Assembly: GCA_019113665.1 (NCBI GenBank)
Contig: DXGW01000088.1
Span: 1-8,677 of the forward strand
Source: Candidatus Alistipes excrementipullorum
Lineage (GTDB): Bacteria > Bacteroidota > Bacteroidia > Bacteroidales > Rikenellaceae
DNA: 8,677 nt
Direction: 5' to 3'
Shown: piece by piece, positions 1 to 5,597 of the stretch
Position numbering within the stretch: position 1 is the first letter of the stretch
Layout: each line of letters starts with the position of its first letter
Position numbers and translations under genes: made by a program
The notes under the pieces: generated by a model
Told to the model about the DNA's origin: nothing
What the model saw: only the letters and a program-made list of their open reading frames with translations
Database searches by the model: none

Positions 1-381
1 GGAACGATATATGCCTATACACGGTGACGAGTGTCTGTATTGTCAATCCTTGCTTACTTAAAAATCGCCAAATTTTCTCGGTAAGGATTAGCGAAACACT
101 TTCACTAAACTAATATGTCATCGCCATTTTCATGGTGATGTTGCAAAGTTAGGAAATGTTTTACAATATGCAACACTCTGATGGGGTATTGTCGGTGCAA
201 ATATCCTCAAAACAAAGTAATTATACAACAAACGACAATCCGGAAAGAGATTTTTGTTATTCAGAATTTGGGGGAATATGTGCTGTTGCCGGTTATGCCG
301 GCGATTCTCGGAGTGCCCGGAGTTGTTTTAGACGTGCCTGTGCTCTCTGTGCGGAGAACCGCTTACCCGATGTAACAGGTT
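1..381. other. Intergenic region without a supported gene
   Basis: This stretch is more AT-rich than the coding block to its right and holds no reading frame I can support on either strand. It contains a leftward Bacteroidetes-type promoter at 144-174 and a short inverted repeat at 119-140. A second inverted repeat, AATCCTT/AAGGATT, lies at 45-51 and 83-89. Small GC-rich hairpins occur near 290-304 (GCCGG/CCGGC) and 351-362 (GCGG/CCGC). The part left of 140 is probably the 5' leader of a leftward gene beyond the window edge, because the promoter points that way. The part from about 175 to 381 separates that promoter from the tRNA terminator. No recognised riboswitch or known RNA family was identified by eye. 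Confidence 0.6.
144..174 (-). promoter_or_regulatory. Leftward Bacteroidetes sigma-70-type promoter
   Basis: Read on the minus strand, a TAACTTTG box (151 to 144) matches the Bacteroidales -7 consensus TAnnTTTG exactly and is followed by C. A GTTG element (174-171), a 3/4 match to the -33 TTTG element, lies upstream with 19 nt between TTG and the -7 box, within the usual 19-21 nt. Transcription would start near 134-140 and run left out of the window. The downstream gene is not visible. The TTTGC ending is shared with the tRNA and coaD boxes in this window, which supports the call. Confidence 0.6.
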
Positions 382-422
382 GAAAAACAAATGAGGAAAG
401 AACTGTTGTCCTTTCCTCATTT
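382..422 (-). terminator. Intrinsic terminator after tRNA-Arg
   Basis: A perfect 12-bp inverted repeat (389-400 and 411-422) with a 10-nt loop is followed, on the minus strand, by GTTTTTC at 387-381. This is the standard hairpin plus U-run arrangement. It begins only 2 nt past the discriminator base of the tRNA, so it would end the tRNA transcript. It would also end any read-through from the protein operon to its right, which has no terminator of its own before the tRNA. The stem is AT-rich at its base and centred on GAGGAAAG/CTTTCCTC. Confidence 0.88.
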
Positions 423-424
423 AG

Positions 425-498
425 TGACACCGACAGGACTCAAACCTGTAACCTTCTGATCCGTAGTCAGATGCTCTATTCAATTAAGCTACGGTGCC
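425..498 (-). tRNA. tRNA-Arg, anticodon ACG
   Basis: The minus strand folds into a full cloverleaf. The acceptor is GGCACCG/CGGTGTC with one G2-U71 wobble. The D stem is GCTT/GAGC, the anticodon stem TCTGA/TCAGA, and the T stem ACAGG/CCTGT. The anticodon loop is CTACGGA, giving ACG (A34 presumably deaminated to inosine by TadA), which reads CGU/CGC/CGA. The discriminator is A73 and CCA is not encoded, so it must be added afterwards. T8, A14, A21, T33, the A15-U48 pair, T54, T55 and A58 are normal. Position 19 is A, not G, and position 56 is U, not C, so the elbow tertiary pair G19-C56 becomes A19-U56 (see findings). An upstream promoter and a downstream terminator suggest it is expressed. Confidence 0.97.
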
Positions 499-510
499 GA
501 ATTGCGAGTG

Positions 511-541
511 CAAATGTAAGGCAATTTTTGTTCACTCGCAA
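511..541 (-). promoter_or_regulatory. Promoter of tRNA-Arg
   Basis: On the minus strand TACATTTG (518 to 511) matches the Bacteroidales -7 element TAnnTTTG, and TTG (541 to 539) lies upstream with a 20-nt spacer. The -7 box ends 12 nt before the tRNA 5' end, leaving a very short leader for RNase P to remove. Immediately upstream are two A-tracts on the minus strand (542-562), separated by TT, which could act like an UP element. The whole promoter is bracketed by a perfect 9-bp inverted repeat (502-510 and 533-541). Confidence 0.75.
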
Positions 542-557
542 GTTTTTTTTAATTTTT

Positions 558-1619
558 TTACTCGAAAATTTCTTTGAGCTTCTTTTCGACCTCTTCTCCG
601 CGCAGATTTTTGGCTGCAATCTTGCCGTCGGGACCTATCAGGAAGTTCGACGGTATTGATCGTATGCCGTAGGCGTCGGCCGAGGCGCTGTCCTTGTTTT
701 CGTCTATGCCAATGACGTTGGTCCAGTTCATGCCGTTGTCGGAGATGAACTTCTTCCATGCATCGGCATCGTTGTCGAGCGATACCCCGTAGATCGCAAA
801 TCCATTGTCGGCATATTTTTCATATGCTGCCTTGAGATAGGGTATCTCCTCGCGGCAGGGACCGCACCATGTCGCCCAAAAGTCGATCAGAACCCATTTG
901 CCCTCTCCTATGAGCGATGACAACGCAACGTCCTTGCCTTCGCTGTCCTTGGCGACGATCTCGATGTAGGGGGCTCCTACCTCGGTCTTCTCGCTCTTGG
1001 CGGCGAACTCCTCTATCTCCTTGAGCATTTTGGTCTCGCGGAGTTTCTTGGGAAACTTGTCAAGGCGTGCGCGTATCTCCGCAGCCGAGAGATTGCCGCT
1101 CTCCATGCGTGCGAAGAGATAGGCGCCGAGAATGTTGTCCTGATTCTTGTCGACGATCGACTGAATGGCGGCGTTGTACTCCTCGATAAGCTGTTGCTGC
1201 TCCTCTTCGGATGCCCCCGACTGCGCCTGGCTGTAGTATTTCATCTGCAGCTGCATGAGCTGGTCGTTGGCTGCATTGAAGTTGTCGTTGGAGACTGTTC
1301 CCGAGGCCGTATAGCTGCCCTGGTTCTCGTCGTAAGAGACGGTTACCTTGCCCTCCTCGATGAAAAGGGCCGTGATCGGGCTTTCGTTGTCGTCGGTGAG
1401 TATGGCCAGCATCGGCTCTTCGACGCGCCCCTTGAAACGGAATGTTCCGTCGGCAGGATCTATTGTCGTCGAGGCTATGGTCGCCTGTTCGGCATCGGCC
1501 GATACGAGGTAGATCTGTCCGGCGGCGTCCTGCGCCATCGTTCCCGAAATGTCGTAACGTACACCCTTGCAACCGCACAGGGCGGCTATTGATAGCAGGG
1601 CGACAATCAATCTTTTCAT
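558..1619 (-). CDS. TlpA-like thioredoxin-fold lipoprotein (DUF4369 + thioredoxin), copy 1
   Basis: This is a predicted periplasm-facing thiol-disulfide oxidoreductase of 353 residues. Residues 1-17 form a lipoprotein signal peptide (K2, R3, hydrophobic stretch, then L-C-G-C with lipidated Cys17). Residues about 20-115 look like a DUF4369 beta domain, as often precedes the thioredoxin fold in Bacteroidetes. Residues 117-210 are helical and charged. The thioredoxin domain runs from about 213 to 353, with the redox motif WCGPC at 251-255 preceded by IDFWAT, and the cis-proline in SIPSNF at Pro323. The family reduces disulfides on secreted or membrane proteins such as cytochrome c maturation clients; the client here is unknown. 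It lies 24 nt downstream of ruvC and is a clear paralogue of the protein at 2312-3367. No terminator lies between its stop codon and the tRNA promoter. Confidence 0.9.
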   Translation of the reverse strand: MKRLIVALLSIAALCGCKGVRYDISGTMAQDAAGQIYLVSADAEQATIASTTIDPADGTFRFKGRVEEPMLAILTDDNESPITALFIEEGKVTVSYDENQGSYTASGTVSNDNFNAANDQLMQLQMKYYSQAQSGASEEEQQQLIEEYNAAIQSIVDKNQDNILGAYLFARMESGNLSAAEIRARLDKFPKKLRETKMLKEIEEFAAKSEKTEVGAPYIEIVAKDSEGKDVALSSLIGEGKWVLIDFWATWCGPCREEIPYLKAAYEKYADNGFAIYGVSLDNDADAWKKFISDNGMNWTNVIGIDENKDSASADAYGIRSIPSNFLIGPDGKIAAKNLRGEEVEKKLKEIFE

Positions 1620-1643
1620 TCTTATCGCTGTGTTAATGGTTTG

Positions 1644-2258
1644 CTATTTGATCTCCCGTTCGGGATTTTCCCGCAGGAACTTTTCCCAGGACGAACTGCC
1701 GCGCTTGACGGCTTTCCGTTCTCCGCCGAGACCCTTGACGCGGTCGTTGCCGAGAATGTCGTTCATGGGGCTGTTCGTCGTAAAGTAGTGGCACAATGCA
1801 ACTGCCATGCCGTCCGTGGCGTCGAGGCGTCGCGGGCGCTTGTCAATTTTCAGCAGCCGTTCGATTGTCGAGGCCACCTGCTCCTTCGAGGCCGACCCCA
1901 TACCCGTTATCGACTGCTTGATGCGTGTGGGTGCATATTCGTATACCGGCCGGTCATGGCTCAGGGCAGCGGCCATGGCAACCCCCTGTGCCCGTCCGAG
2001 TTTGAGCATGCTCTGCACGTTCTCGCCGAAAAACGGCGATTCGAGGGCCACCTCGCTCGGCCCGTACTCCTCGATGAGGGCGCTTACGCGTTGGAAGATG
2101 TACCGCAGTTTTTCGTACGGGTCCGACATCTTGTGCAGGTCGATGTCGCCGAGGACTACCGAACGCACCAGCCGGCCCTCGATCTCCAGCACGCCGTAAC
2201 CCGTGTAGTTGGTGCCGGGGTCGATACCCATGATACGGTATTTGCCGTTGCCTGCCAT
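1644..2258 (-). CDS. ruvC: Crossover junction endodeoxyribonuclease RuvC
   Basis: RuvC is the Holliday junction resolvase that works with RuvAB in recombinational repair. The protein has 204 residues. The RNase H-like fold shows the four acidic catalytic residues: Asp13 in GIDPG, Glu73 in ALESPFF, and Asp146 and Asp149 in LDATDG. Further family marks are FGENVQSMLKLGRAQG (77-92) and YAPTRIKQSITGMGSASKEQ (108-127). The reading frame stays open upstream to 2480, but that extension overlaps the preceding gene and is low-complexity and unlike RuvC, so I place the start at 2258, where MAGNGKYRIMGIDPG begins; an AAGGGA sits about 10 nt upstream. The protein is about 30 residues longer than E. coli RuvC, with a basic C-terminal tail (about 162-204). 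It lies between two TlpA-like paralogues, with gaps of 53 nt upstream and 24 nt downstream. Confidence 0.95.
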   Translation of the reverse strand: MAGNGKYRIMGIDPGTNYTGYGVLEIEGRLVRSVVLGDIDLHKMSDPYEKLRYIFQRVSALIEEYGPSEVALESPFFGENVQSMLKLGRAQGVAMAAALSHDRPVYEYAPTRIKQSITGMGSASKEQVASTIERLLKIDKRPRRLDATDGMAVALCHYFTTNSPMNDILGNDRVKGLGGERKAVKRGSSSWEKFLRENPEREIK

Positions 2259-2311
2259 CTGTGTAAGTCCCTTTGTGCCGTTGTATTGCCTGCGGTTGCG
2301 ACCGTGCAGTC

Positions 2312-3367
2312 CTATTTGCCGAGAAGCTCCTCTATCTTCTCGTACAGCTTGTCGCCGCGCAGGTTGCGTGCGATGATCTTGCCGTCGCTGTCGATGAGGA
2401 AGTTCGTCGGTATGGCCTGTACGGAGTAGTCTGCGGCCGCCGGATTGTCGAAATATTCGAGCGTGCTGACATTGACCCATTTCATGTTGTTCTCGGCAAT
2501 GGCACCGGTCCAGCCATTGCGGTCGCGGTCGAACGATACGCCGTATATCTCGAACCCTTTCTTGTGGAATGCGTCATATGTCTTCCTGAGATACGGCACC
2601 TCATGCATGCAGGGACCGCACCACGATGCCCAGAAGTCGAGCAGGACATATTTTGTCCCCGCCTTCTCCACTACCGATTTCAGCGATATTTCATTGCCGT
2701 CGGGATCGGGCTGCGAAATATCCATGTAGGGCTGTCCGATGTCCGTGCGCATCTTCTGTTCGGCGTTCTTTTTGAGTTCGGTGAGGATTTCGCCGTTCTG
2801 CAGCTCTTCGGGATATGCTGCTATCTCGTCGAGAATCTCCTGTCCCGAAAGTTCGTATGCGAGCTGCTGGGCGAGCAGCGTGATACCCAAAATGTTCGTG
2901 CGGTTGGCCTCATAGGTTTCGCGTATCAGTTTGTCATACTCCTGCTCGATCTCGGCGTTGCGCTCTTCCGTGGTTTCGGGATTCATGGCTTCGGCAATCA
3001 TGGCCCTCGAGGCCTCTATCAGACCGGCATAGGCGTCATTGGCAGGCGTGCCTTTGGCGTATTTGCCGTCCGGGGCGGTTTCGTCGTCAACGATGGCGAT
3101 GTTTCCCGGCTCAAGGAAGAAGCGTACCTGGTATGTCGGATCCTCGCGGTCGTCGCATACGATGCAGAATGCCGGCTCCTCGACTTTGCCCGTGAATTTG
3201 AATGTCCCGTTCTCGATTGCGGCCGAGTCAATCACGGCGTCGGCTGCGTCCAGAAGGTACATCGTCGTATTGTTGCTTTCGGTGTTGCCTTCGATAACGA
3301 ATTTGGTCTTGTTTGCGCAACCGCACATCATGGCTGCGGCTGCGGCGATGATCATTATCCTTTTCAT
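2312..3367 (-). CDS. TlpA-like thioredoxin-fold lipoprotein (DUF4369 + thioredoxin), copy 2
   Basis: This 351-residue protein has the same architecture as the one at 558-1619. It has a signal peptide with probable lipidated Cys17 (M-C-G-C, an imperfect lipobox with Met at -3) and a DUF4369-like beta domain at about 22-110. A charged helical linker follows at about 110-205, and a thioredoxin domain from about 209. The redox motif WCGPC is at 249-253 within LLDFWASWCGPC, and the cis-proline is Pro320 in AIPTNF. The C-terminal part (DGKIIARNLRG) closely matches its paralogue (DGKIAAKNLRG). It is predicted to be a membrane-anchored periplasmic thiol-disulfide oxidoreductase with unknown clients. 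It begins 4 nt after the lpxD stop, so the two are probably co-transcribed. It could instead be annotated as an AhpC/TSA-family protein, but the CGPC motif favours reductase activity. Confidence 0.9.
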   Translation of the reverse strand: MKRIMIIAAAAAMMCGCANKTKFVIEGNTESNNTTMYLLDAADAVIDSAAIENGTFKFTGKVEEPAFCIVCDDREDPTYQVRFFLEPGNIAIVDDETAPDGKYAKGTPANDAYAGLIEASRAMIAEAMNPETTEERNAEIEQEYDKLIRETYEANRTNILGITLLAQQLAYELSGQEILDEIAAYPEELQNGEILTELKKNAEQKMRTDIGQPYMDISQPDPDGNEISLKSVVEKAGTKYVLLDFWASWCGPCMHEVPYLRKTYDAFHKKGFEIYGVSFDRDRNGWTGAIAENNMKWVNVSTLEYFDNPAAADYSVQAIPTNFLIDSDGKIIARNLRGDKLYEKIEELLGK

Positions 3368-3371
3368 GACA

Positions 3372-4406
3372 TCATCGGTTTTTGAGTTCTTCGATCTGTT
3401 TTGCGAGTTCGTTTACCTTGCGCGAAAGGTCGGGGAGGACCTTGAATACGCTCCACGAACGGTGGAACGACATGCCCGGCATTGCCGGATAGCCCAGACG
3501 TATCTCGTCGTCGGGGACGTTCTTGTCGATGCCGCTCTTCGAGCCGACCTTTACGCGGTCGCCTACAGTCACATGGTCGGCTATGCCCACCTGCCCCGCG
3601 AGGAAGCAGTTGCGGCCGACCTTCGAGGTGCCGGCTATGCCTGTCTGTGCCGACGATACGGTATTTTCGCCTATCTGCACGTTGTGGCCTATCTGTATCA
3701 GGTTGTCGAGCTTCACTCCGCGGCGTATGATCGTCGAGTCGGTTTTGGCGCGGTCGATGCAGGTGTTGGCACCGATCTCGACGTCGTCTTCGATTATGAC
3801 GTTGCCCAGTTGCGGAATCTTGTCGAATCCGCCCTGCGCGTTGGGCGCGAAACCGAATCCGTCGGCCCCGATGACGGCCCCGGCGTGGATTATGCAGTTG
3901 CGGCCAATGTGGCAGCCTTCGTATATCTTGACGCCCGGGTAGAGTTTCGTTCCGTCACCGATGGTTACGCCGTCGCCGATGTAGCATTGCGGGTATATCT
4001 TGACGTTGTTGCCTATCCTGGCGCCTGCCTCGATGACGGCATAATCGCCCACGTAGCAGTTTTCGCCCATGGTTGCGCGCTCCGAGATCGAGCATATTTT
4101 GCTGATGCCCGTCTTCTGGGGACGCGCGGCGTCGTATGCGGCCAGCAGCTGCAGTATGCAGGCTCCGACGTCTTCGACCTTGATGAGCGTTGCCGCGATC
4201 TCGGCCGAAGGCTTGAAATCCTTGCTTACGAGGACTATCGACGCGCCGGTCGTGTAGATGTATTTTTCGTATTGCGGATTGGTTAGATAGGTCAGTGCTC
4301 CCTCTGTGCCGCCTTCGATCGACGATACCGTGTGCACCTTTGCGTTCTTGTTGCCCACGACTTCGCCCTGAAGCAGTCCGGCAATCATTTCAGCTGTAAA
4401 TTCCAT
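3372..4406 (-). CDS. lpxD: UDP-3-O-acylglucosamine N-acyltransferase LpxD
   Basis: LpxD transfers a hydroxyacyl chain from acyl-ACP to the 2-amino group of UDP-3-O-acyl-glucosamine, the third step of lipid A synthesis, in the cytoplasm. The 344-residue length is typical. An N-terminal uridine-binding domain (about 1-100) includes LTYLTNPQYEKYI at 38-50. A long left-handed beta helix of hexapeptide repeats follows (about 105-300), for example IGDGVTIGDGTKLYPGVKI. The catalytic histidine is His241 in QIGHNVQIG, and GADGFGFAPN (180-189) and KIPQLGNVIIEDDVEIGA (196-213) match the acyl- and substrate-binding regions. A short C-terminal helix (325-344) closes the protein. It starts 6 nt after the coaD stop and ends 4 nt before the next gene. 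In many Bacteroidales lpxD sits beside lpxC/fabZ and lpxA; those partners are not in this window. Confidence 0.97.
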   Translation of the reverse strand: MEFTAEMIAGLLQGEVVGNKNAKVHTVSSIEGGTEGALTYLTNPQYEKYIYTTGASIVLVSKDFKPSAEIAATLIKVEDVGACILQLLAAYDAARPQKTGISKICSISERATMGENCYVGDYAVIEAGARIGNNVKIYPQCYIGDGVTIGDGTKLYPGVKIYEGCHIGRNCIIHAGAVIGADGFGFAPNAQGGFDKIPQLGNVIIEDDVEIGANTCIDRAKTDSTIIRRGVKLDNLIQIGHNVQIGENTVSSAQTGIAGTSKVGRNCFLAGQVGIADHVTVGDRVKVGSKSGIDKNVPDDEIRLGYPAMPGMSFHRSWSVFKVLPDLSRKVNELAKQIEELKNR

Positions 4407-4412
4407 TATCTG

Positions 4413-4889
4413 TTATAGGTATTTGTTGATATCGGTTCCTTCGGGCATGAACTCGTCGACGTTGCGGCCGAACGACAGCAGCTCGCGCACAACGCTCGAC
4501 GATATGTGCGACAACTCGGCCGGCGTACAGAGTATCACCGTTGTGATGTCGGGGTAGAGCTGCTTGTTTATTGCGGCCATGTTCTGCTCGTATTCGATGT
4601 CGTAACCGGTCCTCACGCCGCGTACGATGACCTTGGCTCCCCAGGCCCTGGCGAAATCGCCCGTAAGCGAATCATAGGCCCCGACCTCCACGCGTGGATC
4701 ATCCGCATAGAGATCCTTGATGAGTTCCATTCGCTTTTCGATAGGCAGAAGCCCGTTCTTGGCGATGTTGTCGCCGACACCGATGACCACGCGGTCGAAT
4801 ATCCTGAGGGCTTCGGCGACCACTGCCGCATGCCCGCGGGTGAACGGATCGAACGATCCGGGGAAGATTACGGTTTTTCCATGCTCCAT
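4413..4889 (-). CDS. coaD: Phosphopantetheine adenylyltransferase CoaD
   Basis: CoaD joins 4'-phosphopantetheine and ATP to give dephospho-CoA and pyrophosphate, the penultimate and regulated step of CoA synthesis. The 158-residue length is standard. The nucleotidyltransferase motif GSFDPFTRGH (11-20) contains the TxGH signature ending in His20. Other family marks are KR at 52-53, RGVRTGYDIEYEQNMA (90-105), which contacts ATP and pantetheine, and ISSSVVRE (129-136), the SSS-x-x-R nucleotide-binding segment. The start at 4889 is the only one that keeps the first beta strand and the GSFDP motif. A 45-nt gap separates it from the upstream gene, and a TATATTTG promoter-like box ends 4 nt before the ATG. 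The next gene, lpxD, follows after 6 nt. Confidence 0.97.
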   Translation of the reverse strand: MEHGKTVIFPGSFDPFTRGHAAVVAEALRIFDRVVIGVGDNIAKNGLLPIEKRMELIKDLYADDPRVEVGAYDSLTGDFARAWGAKVIVRGVRTGYDIEYEQNMAAINKQLYPDITTVILCTPAELSHISSSVVRELLSFGRNVDEFMPEGTDINKYL

Positions 4890-4893
4890 AACG

Positions 4894-4901
4894 CAAATAT
4901 A
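4894..4901 (-). promoter_or_regulatory. Possible internal -7 element directly upstream of coaD
   Basis: The minus strand carries TATATTTG, an exact match to the Bacteroidales TAnnTTTG box, followed by C as in the two other promoters of this window. It ends only 4 nt before the coaD ATG, so a transcript from it would begin at or very near the start codon. No TTG or TTTG is found 19-21 nt upstream; the nearest TTTG is only 11 nt away. The call therefore rests on the -7 box alone, and chance is a fair alternative given the local AT-rich sequence. Confidence 0.4.
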
Positions 4902-4934
4902 AGCAATAATTTCAAAGCGGTGTGATGCGCGGCG

Positions 4935-5519
4935 TTAATTTTTGCGTTTTCGCCTCCTGTACAGTTCGATATAATCCGAATAGACTATTTTCGTGTGCGG
5001 ATTGGACGAGATGATCTCCTGGCGTATGGCCTTGGTCCCGTAGGGTATGAATAGGAACCGGCGCGGGACGCGGTGTACGATCTGGCGCAGGGTGTCGATG
5101 CTCGTCACTTCGCAGCATACCGAATCGCGGCCGATGCGCCCGTCGACCGTCACCCATTCGTCGCGCCAGTGGAACACGCGCAACGTGTCGTGCAGAATGA
5201 CGGTATCGCGCACGACGGTGTGTACGGCCACCTCTGTCGTTACCGATGTCGTGGCCGTACTCTCGAGGCGGCGGAGCTTTATCCCCAGGGCGCGTATGCG
5301 CCGGGTGTCGGCTTCGCGCATCTTCCTGAACTCGTCGCAGCGCAACTGCAGTGCCCGTACCGACGCGGCCTCCTCGCCGAGGCGCGTGCGGTAGTGCTCG
5401 ACCTGCTCGCTGAGGGCCGTCTGGTTGTTTTCGAGGCGTTGCGCCTCCTTGTGGCGCAGTATGCCCCATGCGGCTACGGCAGTGGCGCACAGGGCATAGA
5501 TGAACAGAATCTTTTTCAT
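4935..5519 (-). CDS. Membrane-anchored coiled-coil protein of unknown function (DUF6549-like)
   Basis: The function is unknown. This 194-residue protein has an N-terminal hydrophobic segment (residues 4-21, after MKK) that looks like an uncleaved membrane anchor. A charged, coiled-coil-like stretch follows at about 23-87, then a beta-rich domain at about 92-190 with a basic tail (RRRKRKN). The motif RFLFIPYGTKAIRQEI (154-169) followed by SSNPHTKIVYSDYIEL (171-186) resembles, from memory, the Bacteroidales family annotated as DUF6549; I could not verify this. Anchor plus coiled coil recalls inner-membrane spanins (Rz) of phages, but that is only a shape resemblance. The domain after the anchor probably faces the periplasm and holds three cysteines (61, 135, 136). 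It sits between an aminotransferase homologue (78 nt upstream) and coaD (45 nt downstream). A near-identical 15-nt direct repeat lies in its leader. Confidence 0.8.
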   Translation of the reverse strand: MKKILFIYALCATAVAAWGILRHKEAQRLENNQTALSEQVEHYRTRLGEEAASVRALQLRCDEFRKMREADTRRIRALGIKLRRLESTATTSVTTEVAVHTVVRDTVILHDTLRVFHWRDEWVTVDGRIGRDSVCCEVTSIDTLRQIVHRVPRRFLFIPYGTKAIRQEIISSNPHTKIVYSDYIELYRRRKRKN

Positions 5520-5526
5520 GGATTGT

Positions 5527-5562
5527 AAATTACGGTTTGCCTGTCCGCAATTTACGGTTGCC
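5527..5562. repeat. Imperfect 15-nt direct repeat in a gene leader
   Basis: Two near-identical 15-nt units, AAATTACGGTTTGCC (5527-5541) and CAATTTACGGTTGCC (5548-5562), lie 21 nt apart in the 78-nt gap upstream of the coiled-coil protein gene. The second unit can be aligned to the first by moving one T. AATTTAC/GTAAATT also makes a 7-bp inverted repeat. They could be a protein-binding site, an RNA structure in the leader, or leftover duplication. No promoter box is seen with them. Confidence 0.5.
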
Positions 5563-5597
5563 GTGCTGCCGAGTGTTTCTATTTTGTGTGGAAAATC

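Noticed and set aside
3..112. Plus-strand frame open from the left edge to a stop at 110-112, possibly the end of a gene
   Set aside because: The 36-residue translation has no recognisable features, base composition is AT-rich, and it lies against a leftward promoter, so chance is more likely.
213..220. Second promoter-like box TTACTTTG on the minus strand
   Set aside because: It mismatches the TAnnTTTG consensus at the second base and has no TTG or TTTG at 19-21 nt upstream.
156..383. Plus-strand frames of 75 and 64 residues in the left intergenic region
   Set aside because: No ribosome binding site, no recognisable fold or signal, and the first runs into the minus-strand terminator. Codon use does not resemble the neighbouring genes.
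425..498. tRNA gene as an integration site of a mobile element
   Set aside because: No integrase and no second copy of the tRNA 3' end is seen in the window. The terminator directly after the tRNA looks native.
2259..2480. Upstream extension of the ruvC reading frame by 74 residues
   Set aside because: It overlaps the well-supported TlpA-like gene, its translation is Arg/Gln/Gly-rich and unlike RuvC, and the RuvC fold begins a few residues after the Met at 2258.
3039..4286. Long plus-strand open frame antisense to lpxD, and similar ones at 1641-2429, 2273-3385 and 6224-7450
   Set aside because: These are open because the true minus-strand genes have GC-biased codon use. Their translations are low-complexity and show no family motifs.
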